This document shows, in pieces, positions 13,105-64,000 of a stretch of DNA of 64,000 nt (positions are counted from its first letter, which is position 1; the number at the start of each line of letters is the position of its first letter). Source of the stretch: Centropus unirufus (taxonomy: Eukaryota > Chordata > Aves > Cuculiformes > Centropidae); the NCBI GenBank assembly GCA_013397695.1, contig VYZI01000492.1, positions 342,346 to 406,345 of the forward strand, given 5' to 3'. The position numbers and the translations under genes are program-made. Below the pieces are notes generated by a model. That model was not told where the DNA came from. It searched no databases and saw only the letters and a list, made by a program, of their open reading frames with translations.

Positions 13105-13190
13105 GCAACGTGGTTAGAACTGAGTGATCTCTAAGGTCCCTTCCAACACAAACCATTCTATGATTCTATGATTCTATGATTCTATGATTC
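13105..13190 (+). repeat. Short CR1 3' end with expanded octamer tail
   Basis: Only the last ~50 bp of a type A CR1 is kept (GATCTCTAAGGTCCCTTCC, then CAACACAAACC). Four perfect tandem ATTCTATG octamers follow at 13155-13186, plus a partial fifth. Most other copies here have one or two octamers, so this tail is expanded. Confidence 0.9.
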
Positions 13191-14244
13191 TTCTTACTGA
13201 GGTTGGCCAAGAGATGGGATTTCATCCTGTTGTCACTGTTTTCTTCTCTCAGAAGAAACTCCCTAGAAAGCCAGTTTTACAGCATCTTAGGATTGCCCAG
13301 CTCTCTTGCCTGTCTTCATGGGTGAGGAGTCCAATCATATCTTGGCATCCTGTACGTTTTCCTCAGGAAATGACCATCTGAAAATTCTTGTCTTCTCTCT
13401 TCTCAGTGTTATCAATTATGTGGTTTTACATTCTACAATCTGCACATTTTAAAGCTAAAAATAGTGCAGGTCTGTCAAAGTTCACATGCTTGGTCACTTT
13501 GAATCAGGAAAAGCTTTACTGGAGTTGGAGAGATGTAATCTTTCCATCTGTTCTCCAGTTTCTCTTAACACCTCTTAACGTTTAACATGCAGAAACGATG
13601 CTCTGCTGTGTGTTGGGGAAGTGACAGTTGGTGCCTTACCTCTCCTCCACTGACAATCCTTTGCCACCTTCTTACATCAGCAAATTCAGCTCTAGCAGGT
13701 GGCTGGCTTCAGGCTTCGATCAAGCCAAGCAATATTTATGCTGTTTCATTGATTTAGAAAGAATTATGATCATGCATAAATTAAATACATAATTTAAATT
13801 GTGCTTATGGGTTTTTTTTTGCACAAAGGTAATTTCATCCTTCCTTTTGCTCTTTCTTTGTGATTCTTCTGGAGATGTAGGTTAGTATGTGTTATGTCTT
13901 GCCATGGATGCAAGCACTGTTTCAGTGTTATTCTGATAAACTCTTGGTCTGCAGCCCTGAGCTCAATTCTGCAGTATTAACACTGCCTCAGAAACACATT
14001 TTTTTATATATTAACACTGCTTTGTGCTGCTGCTGATCTAAAACAGCTTAATATTTTTTCTCAGTCTGTAATTAAATTGGCTTTTGGTTTGGCTGCATCA
14101 TTCTGGCTATACGAGAACATATCCATAAACTTCGTTCTGTAATTCTGTACTACAAAATGCCTGCACTTCATAGTAGTGCCCAGGAGGATTTTGTTTGGTT
14201 ACAAAGCCAGTGAAGATTTACATGGCTCCTTTAAATAACAAACA
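13191..14244. other. Non-coding stretch, nothing recognised
   Basis: No repeat family or gene recognised. Open frames at 13184-13381 and 13388-13585 are short and the first begins in the octamer tail. Confidence 0.45.
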
Positions 14245-14335
14245 TTGAATCATAGAATCATTAAGGTTGGAAAGGACCTCTAAGATCATGCAGTTCAACG
14301 TATTATCTTTGTACACGTGCATTATAACATCAATA
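14245..14335 (-). repeat. CR1 LINE 3' fragment (type B)
   Basis: The + strand reads TTGAATCATAGAATCATTAA, then GGTTGGAAAGGACCTCTAAGATCATGCAGTTCAAC. This is the type B tail in antisense orientation. Homology ends within about 90 bp. Confidence 0.82.
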
Positions 14336-16559
14336 AACAAAAATGGAAGAGTGCACCAATGAAAGCAGTTCTACCTTGCCTGGCCTTGAGTGCACTGTTT
14401 CTCTTCCAGAATCAGTCTTTGGGGTTACCTCCTACCACTGGTCACTAGACTGAAATCTGATTATGCATGCACATCGCTAACGCATATGTCATGTACCAGA
14501 CTTTTAGGTCTTTTGCTTCAAAGTGAAAAATAGTGCATGGCTGACTTTCCCTGAAAAACTCCGGAACTTCTTTCTCTCTGTCTTTGTTGCTTCTACCACC
14601 CCATGTCCCAAATCCTGAGCTGCCTTTGTGTCCACTGCAATCCAGAGACTTCTTTGTGCTGTGCATGTCTGCAGGAGTAGAGCAGGGATATTTGCCTCTG
14701 TACCTGTAACTTAACGTTGGGGGTTTATGATTTTGTAATGTTAAGGGTTTGGGATAGTCTATAATTAAATTAATTTCTTCAAACAACAGAAGCCTTGGAA
14801 GACATTTTTGCAAGAATTGCCTCACCAGTGCAGTCTGCAGTGATGTGCTGGGAGGCTGGATGGACAGCACGCACAGAGGTCACTGGTAGCTCAGGGATGA
14901 CCAGTTTAGATGTTCTTGTGAGGATAAGGGAGCCCGGGAATGATGTTAAACTTGTTCATTAGGAAGGAAGAAGCAGCAGAGATGTGCTGCCAAACCCAGT
15001 GGGTATGTTCTCATTGGAGAGCTTTCTATTAATTTAGTACCTGGTGACTGAAAGGGCTGCTACCCCATACAGATGCAGAAGTCTTTCTCTGAAAATTTGG
15101 AGCATTTTGCAGCCCCTTTCTTCTGAATTTCTTTAATATCCAGTTTCTTCTCAGTTCTCTTCTTTCATTTTGATTGTACTTTAGCAGATATTGGATTGTA
15201 TGAGCATTTCCCAGCAGCCCTCTTACTGCATTAGCCGGCTGCTCCTTTTGTCCATGTACTTATCTTCTCTATCTAGAATGAAATCTTCTTTTGTGAAGAT
15301 CTCTTTGAGATCTTTTGTTCTGCTTTTGTTTGATCATCTTCAACGTCTTGCACTTTTGACACACATCTGCCTGCTGCTTCCCTGTGCACATTACGTGCTG
15401 GTCACTTCCTATCTTTCCTTCTCAGCCCATTTATTGCTTGGGAATGAGCTCTTTTCTCTACTTGAGCTCATAATTCTCTGGTGCCTTTTTTCCTTTTTAG
15501 GGGCCTAAAGAAATTCTATAGTTGAATAACCAGCTCTGGTCCTTTTTTCTAATTTGATATTTATGTTGTTAATCTTATTCAAGTCTGCAGTTTGAGTGCT
15601 ACAGTAATACTCATTTTTAGGAAGGAAAATATTTCATATTCTGGAGGAAGGATGATAGAACTGCCCAGAAAGCTTAATGAAAGATCTATGCGTAATAAAA
15701 GAACTGGCCTACCTCTAAAGCCAGAAAGATTTCTTACAGGAAGAGCCAAAATGCATTAGGAACGTCTTTTATTAGTCCTGTTTCAATGGATTTTTTTTCC
15801 AGGAAAGTGAAGTTAATATGTATCTCAAAGTCATTTTTGTAGATGAATTATAACGAAAAGACCTCAAAACAAAACTAACTTCAGCCTAGGCTTTCTGGAT
15901 CTCCATATAATAGCAGAGGGAAAGGGCATAAAGTAGAATGAAAACACCATAGGGACAAGATATCTCTCTGCATTTTAATTTTTAACACTGTGTGTATGCA
16001 GTAAGGCCTAATGTATACATGTCAGAAACACTAAGTGTCTACATCTTCCTTGCTTGGCTCTTCATTGCAGTGTCTGTAATCCTGGGTCTGTAGAGGTCCT
16101 TCTACCCTACTCAGATTCTTTTGGGCTTATTGAGCACAATACCTGACAGACCTTTCTGATTTGTGTTGGATGTGGTCCAACAAAAGCCATAAAAACTGCC
16201 TGTGTAGCAGCTGCTCTGTTAAAGCAAGACCTTTTTGCCTGGTAACAATGACAGATCTTGTAGCATTTGGCATTGGATTCTCTTTGACTTGTTGGCTGTC
16301 AGGCCTAGGGGCTCCTGCATGGTAGAGCTGGTAACTGTCACCCTTTTGGTTTGTGCTGCTGACTTGAAGCATGGTTTCATCTGCTGAATTTATGCATGGA
16401 GTGAGCTCAGGTGTTTGCAAGGTGAGTTTGCCATCTTTCCAAAGAGACCGGTTCTGATTTAGGCATAAGCAATACCTATGGAAATGTAGCATGTACTTCG
16501 GCTGTGACCTGTACTAATTTTGTCATTCCTTCCCCCCCTCCTTCCCTTTTTTTCCCCAG
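14336..16559. other. Non-coding sequence ending in the TTBK1 splice acceptor
   Basis: No repeat or gene is recognised across 2.2 kb. Antisense frames of 141 codons (14445-14870) and 121 codons (16127-16492) show no known domain. The last ~35 bases form a dense pyrimidine tract (CCCCCCCTCCTTCCC and TTTTTTCCCC) ending in AG at 16558-16559. That is a strong 3' splice site and implies a non-coding exon further upstream. Confidence 0.6.
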
Positions 16560-16610
16560 ATAAATGGCTCATTTAAATTGGGAGCTACTAAAATACTCTC
16601 TGGCTGGCAA
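16560..16610 (+). other. TTBK1: TTBK1 5' UTR part of first coding exon
   Basis: These 51 bases lie between the splice acceptor (AG at 16558-16559) and the predicted initiator ATG. They contain an out-of-frame ATG at 16564. The main frame is also open back to the exon edge without an in-frame ATG, so an N-terminal extension from an upstream exon cannot be excluded from sequence alone. Confidence 0.65.

Positions 16611-16623
<13 letters not shown>
16564..16623 (+). promoter_or_regulatory. Upstream ORF overlapping the TTBK1 start codon
   Basis: An ATG at 16564 (context ATAAATGG: A at -3, G at +4, a favourable match) opens 19 codons. The frame ends at TAG 16621-16623, overlapping the predicted TTBK1 ATG at 16611 by 13 bases in another frame. 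Ribosomes starting here would pass the first TTBK1 ATG and terminate 26 bases before the second in-frame ATG (16650). An overlapping uORF of this type would be expected to lower translation from 16611 and favour 16650 or leaky scanning. Whether it is translated is inference. Confidence 0.5.
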
Positions 16624-63389
<46,766 letters not shown>

Positions 63390-64000
63390 GTAGGAAACCT
63401 GATATCTGTGCTTAAGATGGAGTGCCACATTTTTGTTATTATGACTCTTATTCCTCCTGCAGATCAGTGCAGCATCTTGCTGAAATAAAGCCAGAGCCTG
63501 CTTTTCACCAGATCTTGCTACAGGATTCTAACCTGCTTTTGTGTGTTCTGACATACATTGTGGAGCTTGTCTTGTTTGGAGGAGCTGGATATTTTCTTAT
63601 GCACTTTGTTAGTCATATTTCATCAAGTGACTTAAAGGGGACCTATAGAAAAGCTGGGGAGGGACTCTTTATAAGGGAGAGCAGGGGTAGGATGAGGGGG
63701 AAAGGTTTCAAGCTGAAAGAGGGCAGGTTTAGATGAGATAGTAGGAAGGAAGTTTCCTTGTGAGGGTGGTGAGGCACTTGCACTGGTTGCCTAGAGAAGT
63801 CATGGATGTCCCATCCATGGAGGTGTTCAAGGCCAGGCTGGATGAGGCTTGGAGCAGTGTAATACAGTGGAAGGGGTCTCTGCCCACAGCAGGGGCATTG
63901 GAACTGGCTGGTCTTTAAGGCCCCTTCCAACCCAAACTGTTCTATGATACCATAGGCTTTGGCTTTGTTCTTGCAAAGCAAATAACAAAAGTGGAAACGC
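63390..64000 (+). other. Start of the next TTBK1 intron
   Basis: Begins GTAGGA at 63390. Apart from the CR1 copy at 63630-63952 it is unassigned and continues past the window. Confidence 0.85.
63630..63952 (+). repeat. CR1 LINE fragment (type A)
   Basis: CTTAAAGGGGACCTATAGAA, GGGACTCTTTATAAGGGAGA and TCCCATCCATGGAGGTGTTC through GGTCTTTAAGGCCCCTTCC to CTGTTCTATGATACCAT. Confidence 0.94.

Noticed and set aside
13155..13190. Octamer array as a CRISPR-like repeat
   Set aside because: Units are contiguous without spacers and are the known CR1 3' tail. The genome is a vertebrate's.
1..16559. CpG-island promoter and first non-coding exon of TTBK1
   Set aside because: I found no GC-rich, CpG-rich segment of island size. 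The small CpG patch at 12620-12712 is too short, so the first exon is probably outside the window or not recognisable.

Overview
The window is vertebrate nuclear DNA, almost certainly from a bird. Two things show this. First, it holds the 5' coding part of a spliced protein kinase gene with large GT-AG introns. Second, it is strewn with fragments of CR1, the dominant avian LINE retrotransposon, recognisable by 3' ends carrying the octamer ATTCTATG. No bacterial, phage, CRISPR, rRNA or tRNA feature is visible.

The one gene I can identify is TTBK1 (tau-tubulin kinase 1, CK1 superfamily) on the + strand. Seven consecutive coding exons lie at 16611-16718 (in an exon starting at 16560), 27643-27790, 39772-39845, 44074-44214, 45885-45989, 61669-61734 and 63297-63389. 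They join in frame to codons 1-245, from the initiator through the Gly-rich loop, catalytic Lys63, HRD (152-154) and DFG (176-178) to the middle of the C-lobe. The rest of the kinase domain and the long C-terminal tail lie beyond the right edge. The first coding exon opens with a strong splice acceptor, so at least one non-coding 5' exon must lie upstream. I see no CpG-island promoter in 1-16559, so that segment is probably intron or 5' flank.

The remainder is intron and flank. About 40 CR1 fragments, all 5'-truncated, cover by my rough sum about a fifth of the window. They fall into three tail types. Type A ends like GATCTTTAAGGTCCCTTCC, type B like TTAGAGGTCTTTTCCAAC and type C like GATCCTTGTGGGTCCCTTCC. 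Type C copies resemble what are usually called CR1-X/Y, but I cannot assign subfamilies without a library. Several pairs lie back to back with their 3' tails pointing outward. From about 36 kb rightward nearly all copies are in the sense orientation of TTBK1.

I do not see an undescribed multi-gene system. The items most worth checking are: an upstream ORF that overlaps the TTBK1 start codon, with a second in-frame ATG in better context; a short signal-peptide-like ORF ending exactly at a splice donor (12659-12730); a CpG-enriched patch in intron 5 with an antisense ORF (about 52239-52643); the back-to-back CR1 pairs; and a 203-codon antisense ORF in intron 2.
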